The notes beneath the pieces are model-generated. The model had not been told where the DNA came from, did not search any database, and saw only the letters and a program-made list of their open reading frames with translations. Below are positions 16,760 through 23,560 of a DNA stretch of 24,428 nucleotides, piece after piece. Both the position numbers and the translations under genes were made by a program. The stretch lies in contig JBJLGD010000040.1 in assembly GCA_045565015.1 (NCBI GenBank), positions 1 through 24,428 of the forward strand, given 5' to 3'. The DNA is from GCA-2697345 sp045565015 (GTDB lineage Bacteria; Pseudomonadota; Alphaproteobacteria; Rhodobacterales; Rhodobacteraceae). Every line of letters starts with the position of its first letter. Within the stretch, counting starts at the first letter, position 1.

Positions 16760-18148
16760 TTATTTACTATAAGTTTCGGAAGAAAGTTCATATAGAATTC
16801 TAGCCCAACTTCTTATACCTTTGTGAAAACTTTTCAAATCATATTTCTCATTGGGTGAGTGAATCTGGTCATCATAGTTTCCGAATCCAATTAATAATGA
16901 GTCCATATCTAAAATCTCCTTAAAATATCCTGCTATAGGGATAGATCCACCACTACCAATAAACGCTGCGGGGTTTGGCCACTCTTTTGAAAGTGCTGTC
17001 TTTGCTTTTTCAAACACTGGGTGATCTAATGACATTTGTGTGGCTTTTGAGCCTTTTTCAGCTAAATAGCGGACAGAACAATCAGTAGGAAGATTATCTT
17101 TTACGTGATTTTTAAAGCTCTCAATAATATCTTTAGGATTCTGATTTCCCACTAAACGAAAGCTAACTTTTGCTGATGCCTTAGCTGGGATTATAGTTTT
17201 GAAGCCATCACCTTGATAACCACCCGAGATACCATTTATGTCACAAGTAGGCCTTGCCCAGATCATCTCTAAAGGTGTTCGATCTACTTCCCCAGCTGGG
17301 TTAGATAAGCCTACTTCATGAAGGAAATCGTTATGATTGAAATTTAATTTTTTCCACTGTGCTTTTGTTGCTCTAGATGTTTCGGCAACTCCCCTGTAAA
17401 AGTTTGGTAAGGTTATTTTCCCTGTCTCATCGTGTAAGTCAGCTAAAATTTTTGTTAAAATATTTATGGGGTTTACAGATATACCACCATATTTTCCTGA
17501 ATGTAGATCCCTACTGGGTCCAGTAATCTCTAACTCTATGCTTGCAGTCCCTCGAAGACTGGTAACAATACCTGGTGTGGAGGAATCGTATAGTCCCGTA
17601 TCACAAATAAAAGTAATATCTGACTTTAACTCAGGGGCATTAGCTTTCATAAATGGTATCAGGGACGGCGACCCACTTTCTTCTTCACCTTCGAAAAATA
17701 TAGAGAGTTTTACAGGTAAGCATCCGTGCACTGTTTTCCAGGCCCGACAGGCTTCCACAAAAGTCATCAATTGCCCCTTATCATCAGAAGTCCCACGGCC
17801 ACGAATTACACTACCTTTTGACGTGTGCTCCACTGCTGGCTGAAACGGTGGTGAATGCCACAATTCTAATGGATCGACGGGTTGCACATCATAGTGCCCA
17901 TAAAATAATATACGTCGTCCTTGACCTTCACCATGTGCCAAGACCATAGGATGGCCTTTAGTTTTTCGTTTATCTGCTTTGAAACCTATAGATCTCAGAT
18001 CATTTGTTAACCAGTCAGCCGCTTTAGTACATTCCTCGCTATAAGCAGGATCTGTAGAAATCGACTCTATTTTTAATAAATCTAGTAGACGATTTAACGC
18101 GTTTGGGAGGTCATTATCAATTTGATCAAGTACAGGATTAATTTTCAT
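16760..18148 (-). CDS. M20 family metallopeptidase (dipeptidase-like)
   Basis: 462 aa cytoplasmic zinc hydrolase of the M20 family, closest in motif style to carnosinase/CNDP-type dipeptidases. Expected metal ligands and catalytic residues are all present: GHYDVQP at 84-90 (His85, Asp87), TSDDKG with bridging Asp122, EGEEESGS at 153-160 (catalytic Glu156, ligand Glu157), Asp183 in ICDTG, and His430 in IHSPNE. The lid/dimerisation domain carries RDLHSGKYGG around 214-223. It likely cleaves small peptides or related amides for amino-acid supply; the exact substrate is unknown. No signal peptide. The ribosome-binding site is weak (GAGAG about 12 nt upstream). Transcribed away from tRNA-Cys on the same strand and convergent with the desaturase gene. 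Confidence 0.93.
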   Translation of the reverse strand: MKINPVLDQIDNDLPNALNRLLDLLKIESISTDPAYSEECTKAADWLTNDLRSIGFKADKRKTKGHPMVLAHGEGQGRRILFYGHYDVQPVDPLELWHSPPFQPAVEHTSKGSVIRGRGTSDDKGQLMTFVEACRAWKTVHGCLPVKLSIFFEGEEESGSPSLIPFMKANAPELKSDITFICDTGLYDSSTPGIVTSLRGTASIELEITGPSRDLHSGKYGGISVNPINILTKILADLHDETGKITLPNFYRGVAETSRATKAQWKKLNFNHNDFLHEVGLSNPAGEVDRTPLEMIWARPTCDINGISGGYQGDGFKTIIPAKASAKVSFRLVGNQNPKDIIESFKNHVKDNLPTDCSVRYLAEKGSKATQMSLDHPVFEKAKTALSKEWPNPAAFIGSGGSIPIAGYFKEILDMDSLLIGFGNYDDQIHSPNEKYDLKSFHKGIRSWARILYELSSETYSK

Positions 18149-18213
18149 AGCTTTGTAACTCTCGCAGTTTTATATGAGCATTTTAGTAATAGTACATCTT
18201 ACGCCTGTATAGT

Positions 18214-18246
18214 AGCGTCGTTCTTGTAAAAATGGAAAACGACGCT
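18214..18246. repeat. Perfect 9-bp inverted repeat between tRNA-Cys and the M20 gene
   Basis: AGCGTCGTT (18214-18222) and AACGACGCT (18238-18246) are perfect reverse complements around a 15-nt loop. It lies about 32 bp downstream of tRNA-Cys on the minus strand and about 65 bp before the M20 gene start. No T-run follows on either strand, so a classic intrinsic terminator is unlikely. It may be an RNA-processing or pausing hairpin, or a protein-binding palindrome. No second copy was noticed in the window. Confidence 0.6.
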
Positions 18247-18277
18247 TTAAGTGATTTCTTGTGCTTTTTTTACTTTT

Positions 18278-18351
18278 TGGAGGCGAGTACCGGAATCGAA
18301 CCGGTCTACTCGGATTTGCAATCCGGTGCGTAACCTCTCCGCCAACTCGCC
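18278..18351 (-). tRNA. tRNA-Cys (anticodon GCA)
   Basis: 74 nt including an encoded CCA. The acceptor stem GGCGAGU pairs with ACUCGCC, followed by discriminator U73, a known identity base for CysRS. The anticodon loop is UUGCAAA, giving GCA. The T arm ACCGG-UUCGAUU-CCGGU is perfect. The top pair of the anticodon stem is a C/A mismatch, which can be tolerated. It lies between the M20 peptidase and the PCMT-like gene. Confidence 0.96.
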
Positions 18352-18365
18352 TAGACAAAAAAAGA

Positions 18366-18392
18366 GCTATACCAAGAGGGAAATACAATCAA
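18366..18392 (-). promoter_or_regulatory. Candidate tRNA-Cys promoter
   Basis: On the minus strand TTGATT (18392-18387) and TATAGC (18371-18366) are separated by 15 bp, just upstream of tRNA-Cys. The spacing is short, so support is modest. A 6-bp inverted repeat AGAGGG/CCCTCT (18375-18380 and 18394-18399) spans the spacer and -35 region, and a T7 run lies between the -10 and the tRNA. Confidence 0.3.
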
Positions 18393-18523
18393 GCCCTCTA
18401 AAGCTACATTACTTACAAGACGTAAACTTAGCTGTAATTGTGGATGAAACTGATTAAATTAAGGTTGTTGTTTTGAGCAAATTATGTATGATCAGGTTTC
18501 CGGATATTAGCTATAGGTATATA

Positions 18524-19177
18524 ATGAATACGTATAAGGCCTTACGAAAAACGATGGTTGATACCCAAGTCAGACCATCAGGAGTTTCTAGGATTGATGT
18601 GATCGACGCTATTGGTGAAATACCTAGAGAACTCTTTGTACCGGATCATCTAAAAAAATTGAGTTATGTAGAAGGCAATATAAATCTTGGTGCTAATGGT
18701 TTCATAATTGAGCCTCGCATTCTAGCAAAATTGCTAGAAAATTTAGCTGTCAATAAACGAGAGTCTGTTTTAGTGCTTGGAAGTGGTTGTGGCTATGTGG
18801 CTGCTGTAATTGGAAAGCTGTCCGAGTTGGTGGTTGGCGTTGAGGATAATAAGTATTGTGTCGAGTCCTCCGATAAAGCTATAATCTCAGCCGGTGTAGA
18901 TAACTTTATTATAATGCATGGGGAACTCTGTGTAGGTGCACCTAGGCACGGGCCTTACGATGTGATAGTAGTTCCTGGTGGAGTACAAAAGATTCCAGAG
19001 ATAATATTAGAGCAAGTCAAAGAAAGCGGTCGCGTTGCAGCCTTTTTTAATGAAGGCAGTTTAACGCAAGCGAAAATTGGAGTAAAAGTTAATGGATCTA
19101 TTTCTTGGAGAACTTATTTTGATTGTGATGTTCCATTAATAAAAGAATTTGAGTTGACCAATGTTTTTTCTTTGTGA
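18524..19177 (+). CDS. Protein-L-isoaspartate O-methyltransferase family protein (TolC-linked, PCMT-like)
   Basis: 217 aa from the ATG at 18524, picked because the alphaproteobacterial family starts a few residues before TMVDTQVRPSGV and an AGG lies 5 nt upstream; an in-frame TTG at 18473 and an ATG at 18488 are less likely. The SAM-binding fold is clear: motif I VLVLGSGCGYVAAVIG, then an acidic VVGVEDN strand end, and YDVIVVPGG. Classical PCMT repairs isoaspartyl residues. However, the conserved TISxP substrate segment before motif I is replaced here by GANGFIIEPRILAKL, so repair activity is doubtful. It sits 41 bp upstream of tolC on the same strand, an arrangement I recognise from other alphaproteobacteria. 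That suggests a role linked to export or the envelope, but this is inference. Confidence 0.82.
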   Translation: MNTYKALRKTMVDTQVRPSGVSRIDVIDAIGEIPRELFVPDHLKKLSYVEGNINLGANGFIIEPRILAKLLENLAVNKRESVLVLGSGCGYVAAVIGKLSELVVGVEDNKYCVESSDKAIISAGVDNFIIMHGELCVGAPRHGPYDVIVVPGGVQKIPEIILEQVKESGRVAAFFNEGSLTQAKIGVKVNGSISWRTYFDCDVPLIKEFELTNVFSL

Positions 19178-19218
19178 AATTTGGATTAATATAGGTTAAC
19201 ACTAGAAAGAAAGATTAG

Positions 19219-20565
19219 ATGAAGAAGTTTCTTATCCTTATATTTATTTGTATTCCAACAATTTCGATAAGTGAAAGTATCTCAGAAACCCTTTTAGACG
19301 CGTACAGAAACTCAAATCTATTGAAACAAAACCTTTCTCTTCTTATGGCGAATGACGAGGACGTTGGAGTCGCACTGAGTGCGTCACGTCCACAAATATC
19401 TTCTACTATAAGTTCCAAAAAGTCAGATTTTTCTCGAGACGTTACCAGCTCTACTTTAACAAATTCTTTAAGTATTTCTGCGGACTTTTTATTATTTGAC
19501 TCAGGGCTTAACAAAGCCAAAGTACATTCCAAAAAAGATTTAGTCTCCGCCGCCCATCACGGGTTTCTTGCGTTGGAACAAACTATTTTTTTGGATGCGA
19601 TTAACTCTCGATTATCTGTAATTCGAGATATTGAAATATTAGCTTTAAGAGTTGGAAATGTTGAACTAATTGAACAAGAGTTACTAGCTGTAATTGATAG
19701 ATTTGAAGTTGGAGAGGTAACACGGACCGAGGTAGCTCAGGCAGAAGCTAGGCTGTCTCAAGCAGAAAGTTCATTAGTTGAAGCCGAGGGTAATTTAGCA
19801 ATTTCAAGGGAACTTTTTGTATTAACTGTTGGTCGATCTCCGGGTAATTTAGAAAAAGCCGAAACTCTCTCAGCACCCCCGGTAACGTTAGAGGAAGCTA
19901 TTTCATATGGTTTAGCAAAACATCCAAGTATACTTCAAGCAAAGTATCAAGTTGCTGCAAATAAAAATAGCTTGGCAGCAGAACAATCTTCGTTTGGACC
20001 AACTGTTTCGCTGGGAACCACATTAAGTGATAATACTGCATCAGATTTGAATGGAAGTGTAAGTCTTTCAATTAAAATGCCTTTTTATAAAGGAGGACAA
20101 CGGAACTCAAAACTAAGAAAATCTTATGCTTTAGTTCATGCATCTAATGCTAACTTGAAACAAAAAACCCTAATGATTAAACAAAATATTTCACAAAGTT
20201 GGTCTGAGTCAGAAATGGCCCGCTCTCAGTTACTTTCTAGTGAGCGTCAAATTAAAGCTGCAGAGATAGCCTTTTTTGGTGTACGTGAAGAGGCAAAAGT
20301 TGGGGCAAGAACAACCTTAGATGTTCTTGATGCGGAACAGGTATTGTTTGATGCACAAACGAATAGAGTTATTTTTCATACTCAATCCCAACTAGCCGCA
20401 TATAAACTGTTAGCAGCTATGGGAAAATTAACTTCAAAAGATCTTGGTATAGCATCATTATATTCTGAAATTATTAATTACTCTAAATCTGCACAACGGG
20501 CGCCAAGTTATTTCTCTAAAGAAAGCAGAAAACTTAAGCGAATACTAAAAAGATATGAGAACTAG
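19219..20565 (+). CDS. tolC: TolC family outer membrane efflux protein
   Basis: 448 aa. A signal peptide is visible at the N-terminus (KK followed by a hydrophobic core, with likely cleavage near residue 18 after TISIS). Two outer-membrane-efflux repeats follow, with long alanine- and glutamate-rich helices (e.g. VTRTEVAQAEARLSQAESSL) and a second GARTTLDVLDAEQVLFDAQ segment, the hallmark of the TolC coiled-coil barrel. As a trimer it forms the outer-membrane exit duct for type I secretion and drug-efflux pumps. No pump or adaptor gene is adjacent, so the partner is unknown. The C-terminus is lysine/arginine-rich. It follows the PCMT-like gene by 41 bp and is probably co-transcribed; a candidate terminator lies downstream. 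Confidence 0.94.
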   Translation: MKKFLILIFICIPTISISESISETLLDAYRNSNLLKQNLSLLMANDEDVGVALSASRPQISSTISSKKSDFSRDVTSSTLTNSLSISADFLLFDSGLNKAKVHSKKDLVSAAHHGFLALEQTIFLDAINSRLSVIRDIEILALRVGNVELIEQELLAVIDRFEVGEVTRTEVAQAEARLSQAESSLVEAEGNLAISRELFVLTVGRSPGNLEKAETLSAPPVTLEEAISYGLAKHPSILQAKYQVAANKNSLAAEQSSFGPTVSLGTTLSDNTASDLNGSVSLSIKMPFYKGGQRNSKLRKSYALVHASNANLKQKTLMIKQNISQSWSESEMARSQLLSSERQIKAAEIAFFGVREEAKVGARTTLDVLDAEQVLFDAQTNRVIFHTQSQLAAYKLLAAMGKLTSKDLGIASLYSEIINYSKSAQRAPSYFSKESRKLKRILKRYEN

Positions 20566-20571
20566 CTTTTT

Positions 20572-20606
20572 AAATACGTTGGCTTACTAGAATCGCGTAT
20601 TTTTAA
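20572..20606 (+). terminator. Candidate terminator between tolC and cobQ
   Basis: AAATACG (20572-20578) pairs perfectly with CGTATTT (20596-20602) around a 17-nt loop, and the stem runs into TTTT on the plus strand. It sits just after the tolC stop, in the 45-bp gap between convergent genes. The stem is short and only partly GC, so confidence is moderate. Confidence 0.4.
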
Positions 20607-20610
20607 CTTC

Positions 20611-22063
20611 TTAAGTGATCTTAGCTAAATTTAAAAACAGCTCGGTGTTCATGTTGCTCTCTAGGTGTTCAGCTAACTCATCTAGCGTTTCACTTACAGA
20701 GTCTTCATAATTCTCTAGAGTAGAACTTGCACCCAATCCATCCAGGAAAGATTTTCTAAAAGCATCAGAAGCAAACATACCATGCAAATAACAACCGTAA
20801 ACTCTACCGTTTTGTGCTATTGCCCCTGAAGCTTTTCCATTAATTTCTAGTAATGGGTTTTTACAATCTGGCCCATTCGTCATACCTATGTGCATCTCAT
20901 ATCCCGTGATTGGTTTGCCACTTTTCAAATGTGATCCGGAGACAGTTTTTAAGTTTTTTTCAGGTTTCATAATTGTACTAACATTGAGCAATCCCAAACC
21001 AGAAACTTGTTTTGCCTTGCTTTCAATATTGTCAGGATCACTGATAGAATTTCCAAGGATCTGGTAGCCTCCACAAACACCCAAGACATGGCCACCTCTT
21101 CTAATATGAGCTAGAATATCTATATCCCATCCTTGCAGTCGCATAAATTCAAGATCTGATATCGTTGATTTCGAACCTGGAATAAGTATGAGTTGTGCAT
21201 CACCAGGAAGGGGCTTACCTGCTTCTATAATTTCTATTGAAACATTCTTTTCTAATCTTAGTGGATCCAAGTCATCAAAGTTAGAAATTCTACTGAGTTT
21301 CGGGACAACAATTTTTTATTATTCCGCCCTTTGTACCTCTTATACCTACAATATCTTCGGCGGGTAATTTCCAGGCTGAATCAAACCAAGGTAATATCCC
21401 TAAAGACTTCCATCCAGTGCGTCGAACAATATCAGTCAATCCATCTGTAAATAGATTGGGATCACCTCGAAACTTATTAATTAAAAAGCCAACAACTCTT
21501 TTTTTATCCTGAGATGAGATAACTGCATGAGTCCCCACGAGCTGTGCGATAACCCCGCCACGATCAATATCACCTAATATTATAACGGGTACGTCTGCTG
21601 CTTCAGCAAAACCCATATTTGCGATATCACCTTTGCGTAAGTTTGTTTCTGCTGGGCTTCCTGCGCCTTCTATTATGATAAGATCTGCTGTTTTTTTTAG
21701 TCTGTCAAAGCTTTCTAGGGTTTTTCCTAATAACAGAGGTTTTTGTTTAACATAGTCTTTAGCTTGCAAAGTGGCGAACCGTTTACCTTGAACTATAACT
21801 TGAGAACCAAACTCTGACTCGGGTTTTAGTAGTATTGGATTCATGTCTGTAGTTGCGTCACAGTTACAGGCCCATGCTTGCAAAGCTTGTGCTCTACCTA
21901 TCTCGCCATTATCGATTGTAACAGCGGCGTTATTTGACATGTTTTGAGGTTTGAATGGTCGGACTTTTAGGCCAGTCTTAGTAAATAAACGGCACAGGCC
22001 AGCTACAATGATAGACTTTCCAACATTTGAACCTGAACCCTGGACCATGATTACTTTTGTCAT
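20611..22063 (-). pseudogene. cobQ: Cobyric acid synthase CobQ, split by a frameshift in an A6 run
   Basis: CobQ/CbiP amidates the corrin side chains b, d, e and g using glutamine and ATP in cobalamin synthesis. The N-terminal piece (22063 to stop 21290) has the P-loop-like GSGSNVGKS at 9-17, KPQNMSNN, and IIIEGAGSPAETNLR. The C-terminal piece carries the glutamine amidotransferase domain with GVCGGYQILG (nucleophile Cys330 in the repaired protein) and the catalytic His in YGCYLHGMF. The frames meet at a run of six A on the coding strand (21312-21317). Removing one A gives GGIIKIVVPKLSRISNFDDL, a textbook CobQ junction, and a 483-aa protein of normal length. No other lesion is seen. AGAGAAG precedes the ATG by about 5 nt. 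B12 demand is consistent with nrdJ in this window. Confidence 0.88.
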
Positions 22064-22156
22064 ATAATAACTTCTCTAAACGCTATTTTGAAAACTAAAA
22101 ATTTTCTGTTAACTTTTTTCGATACGGTAGAATAAGATTGCAAATTATAATCCAAT

Positions 22157-22723
22157 TCATGAAGCCCGTTCTGAATATTCCTTCGTTTCTGTATTAATCA
22201 AAATAATTTCATCCTGACCTATAAATGGAGGTACCATCACTTTTACGCCATTATCTAGTAGAGCGGGTTTGAAGCTATTTGCGGCGGTTTGCCCTTTAAC
22301 TACGGGTTCAGTTTCTGTAACTTTACAAGCTACTTTTTGTGGTAAAGTCACGTTTAGGGCTTCACTTTCATAATACTCAACTACCGCTATCATCCCATCT
22401 TGTAAAAATGGTCTAAGATCTCCTAAGAGTTCAGCAGGAAGATCAAATTGTTCATAATTATCTGTATCCATAAATGTAAGCATACCATTAGATTCATACA
22501 AAAACTGTTGGTCTTTTTGTTCTAAACGAACTTTTTCTACTTTATCGGCAGACCTAAAACGGTCATTTAATTTAGAGCCATTCCGGATATTTCGCATTTC
22601 TACTTGTGCGAACGCACCGCCCTTTCCAGGCTTAACGTGATCTACTTTTACCGTTATCCAAAGACTATTGTTATGTTCGATAATATTACCTATTCTTATT
22701 TCGTTACCATTTATTTTTGGCAT
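22157..22723 (-). CDS. efp: Elongation factor P
   Basis: 188 aa, standard length for EF-P, which relieves ribosomes stalled at consecutive prolines. Three beta-barrel domains are recognisable: a KOW-like N-domain with HVKPGKGGAF, where Lys34 is the usual lysylation site; a central domain with LYESNGMLTFMD; and the C-terminal domain with VPPFIGQDEIILINTETKEYSER. Lys34 in a PGKGGAF context fits EpmA-dependent beta-lysylation, but epmA is not in the window. GGAG lies about 11 nt before the ATG at 22723. Transcribed alone or together with cobQ, which starts 93 bp downstream on the same strand. Confidence 0.96.
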   Translation of the reverse strand: MPKINGNEIRIGNIIEHNNSLWITVKVDHVKPGKGGAFAQVEMRNIRNGSKLNDRFRSADKVEKVRLEQKDQQFLYESNGMLTFMDTDNYEQFDLPAELLGDLRPFLQDGMIAVVEYYESEALNVTLPQKVACKVTETEPVVKGQTAANSFKPALLDNGVKVMVPPFIGQDEIILINTETKEYSERAS

Positions 22724-22766
22724 ATTTTAATAACTCCGTTACGTGCTTTAGTTGACAAAAACTTTT

Positions 22767-22795
22767 TTTAGCTACACTCTAATTTATTTAGTCAA
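22767..22795 (-). promoter_or_regulatory. Candidate efp promoter
   Basis: On the minus strand TTGACT (22795-22790) is followed after 17 bp by GCTAAA (22772-22767), about 44 bp before the efp ATG. The -35 is good and the -10 is poor. On the plus strand TTGACA (22752-22757) faces it, so GTTGAC...GTCAAC forms an inverted pair 34 bp apart. Either box could also serve the 104-aa gene on the plus strand. Confidence 0.3.
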
Positions 22796-22827
22796 CGGTT
22801 ATATATATTTATCCCTCAAATAAAAGG

Positions 22828-22864
22828 TATGCAAAATACGCATACTAGATATGCATAAAACGCA
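22828..22864. repeat. Two 15-bp direct repeats 22 bp apart, upstream of the 104-aa gene
   Basis: TATGCAAAATACGCA (22828-22842) and TATGCATAAAACGCA (22850-22864) match at 13 of 15 positions and start exactly 22 bp apart, about two helical turns. The first copy also overlaps an inverted repeat GTATGC (22827-22832) / GCATAC (22840-22845). They lie in the 218-bp efp / 104-aa gene gap, which otherwise holds only AT-rich sequence and candidate -35 boxes. Most likely operator-type sites; the binding protein is unknown. Confidence 0.5.
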
Positions 22865-22941
22865 ATGACAAATGAATTTTTATAGTATACAAGTATGTAA
22901 ATAGATAAAAAACCAATTTATACTTTACATGAGGATACGTA

Positions 22942-23256
22942 ATGGCACCCGATTTTGTAGATAGTAATGCTTTTAATTTTGAGCAGGGACAGCGTGCAAG
23001 AAAACTCTTTGCTGCGGTGGTATTAGCTGCTTTAGATGATGCTATTGCCGATGATAAGAAGTATGGTAATGGGCCAGAACAAATAGCTCGGTGGGCAAGG
23101 TCTCGTGATGGTCGAGAAGTTCTGAGTTGCTCAGGTGTGGATCCAAACGAACGAGTTGTTTCGGGTTTAATGTCTTTTGTCGAAAACGGTGTTAGGACCT
23201 CTGTAGCTCTTTCTCGAGAGGAAAGTGAAAGAAGGTCTCAGGCAGAGGCTGCTTAA
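22942..23256 (+). CDS. Conserved small protein of unknown function (resembles DUF6280)
   Basis: 104 aa, no signal peptide or membrane segment. The central part (QGQRARKLFAAVVLAALDDA, then GNGPEQIARWARSRDGREVL) looks strongly conserved and resembles a small Rhodobacterales family I know as DUF6280, but I am not certain of the family number. It is rich in charged residues, with predicted helices at about 14-36 and 42-56, and the C-terminal tail is Glu/Arg/Ala-rich. The RWARSRDGREVL stretch could contact nucleic acid or act as an adaptor, but no known catalytic motif is visible. GAGGA lies 6 nt before the ATG, a strong ribosome-binding site. Base composition is visibly richer in G and C than most neighbouring genes. 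Upstream lies a pair of direct repeats, suggesting it is regulated. Confidence 0.8.
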   Translation: MAPDFVDSNAFNFEQGQRARKLFAAVVLAALDDAIADDKKYGNGPEQIARWARSRDGREVLSCSGVDPNERVVSGLMSFVENGVRTSVALSREESERRSQAEAA

Positions 23257-23299
23257 TTAGCTATTTTAAAAAAACTATTCTTTCCAACACTATTTTCTT

Positions 23300-23385
23300 T
23301 GGTACCCGCGGCCGGACTTGAACCGGCACGGCCTTTCGGCCCAGGGATTTTAAGTCCCATGTGTCTACCATTCCACCACGCGGGC
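23300..23385 (-). tRNA. tRNA-Leu (anticodon UAA)
   Basis: 86 nt with an encoded CCA. The acceptor stem GCCCGCG pairs with CGCGGGU (first pair G-U), with discriminator A73. The anticodon loop CUUAAAA gives UAA. A long variable arm GGCC-GAAA-GGCC marks a class II tRNA, as expected for Leu. The T arm GCCGG-UUCAAGU-CCGGC is perfect. A TAGAAT box on the minus strand at 23402-23397 is a plausible -10, but no convincing -35 accompanies it. Confidence 0.97.
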
Positions 23386-23396
23386 TCACTAGGCTA

Positions 23397-23402
23397 ATTC
23401 TA
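23397..23402 (-). promoter_or_regulatory. Possible -10 box of tRNA-Leu
   Basis: TAGAAT on the minus strand, 11 bp upstream of the mature tRNA 5' end, would start transcription about 5 nt before the tRNA. No clear -35 is seen at 16-18 bp upstream. Confidence 0.25.
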
Positions 23403-23560
23403 GTAGCAAAAGAAAATAGCGGTGTGTACCTAAAATTACATTCCAGATACACTCTTAAGTAACCGATTTATTATTGAGGGCCAAGACCCTATTTAAGCAG
23501 TAACAAAGATTTTTTACTTTTTATGCCGATTATTTTAGTAGTTAAATAAGAATGGTAGCT

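Noticed and set aside
18251..18457. Open frames on both strands across 18170-18457.
   Set aside because: They run across tRNA-Cys and its flanks; the Ser/Arg/Pro-rich peptides are typical translations of tRNA genes.
22064..22156. B12 riboswitch controlling cobQ.
   Set aside because: The 93-bp gap is too short and lacks the conserved cobalamin box; cobQ may be read through from efp.
22724..22941. Looked for a riboswitch or attachment site in the AT-rich gap next to efp and near tRNA-Leu.
   Set aside because: No cobalamin or purine riboswitch core, no duplicated tRNA 3' end and no integrase; only repeats and possible promoters are visible.
23386..23560. Possible small RNA or terminator around GAGGGCCAAGACCCT in the tRNA-Leu/metG gap.
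   Set aside because: The stem is 4-5 bp with no U-run on either strand, and no open frame of note is present.
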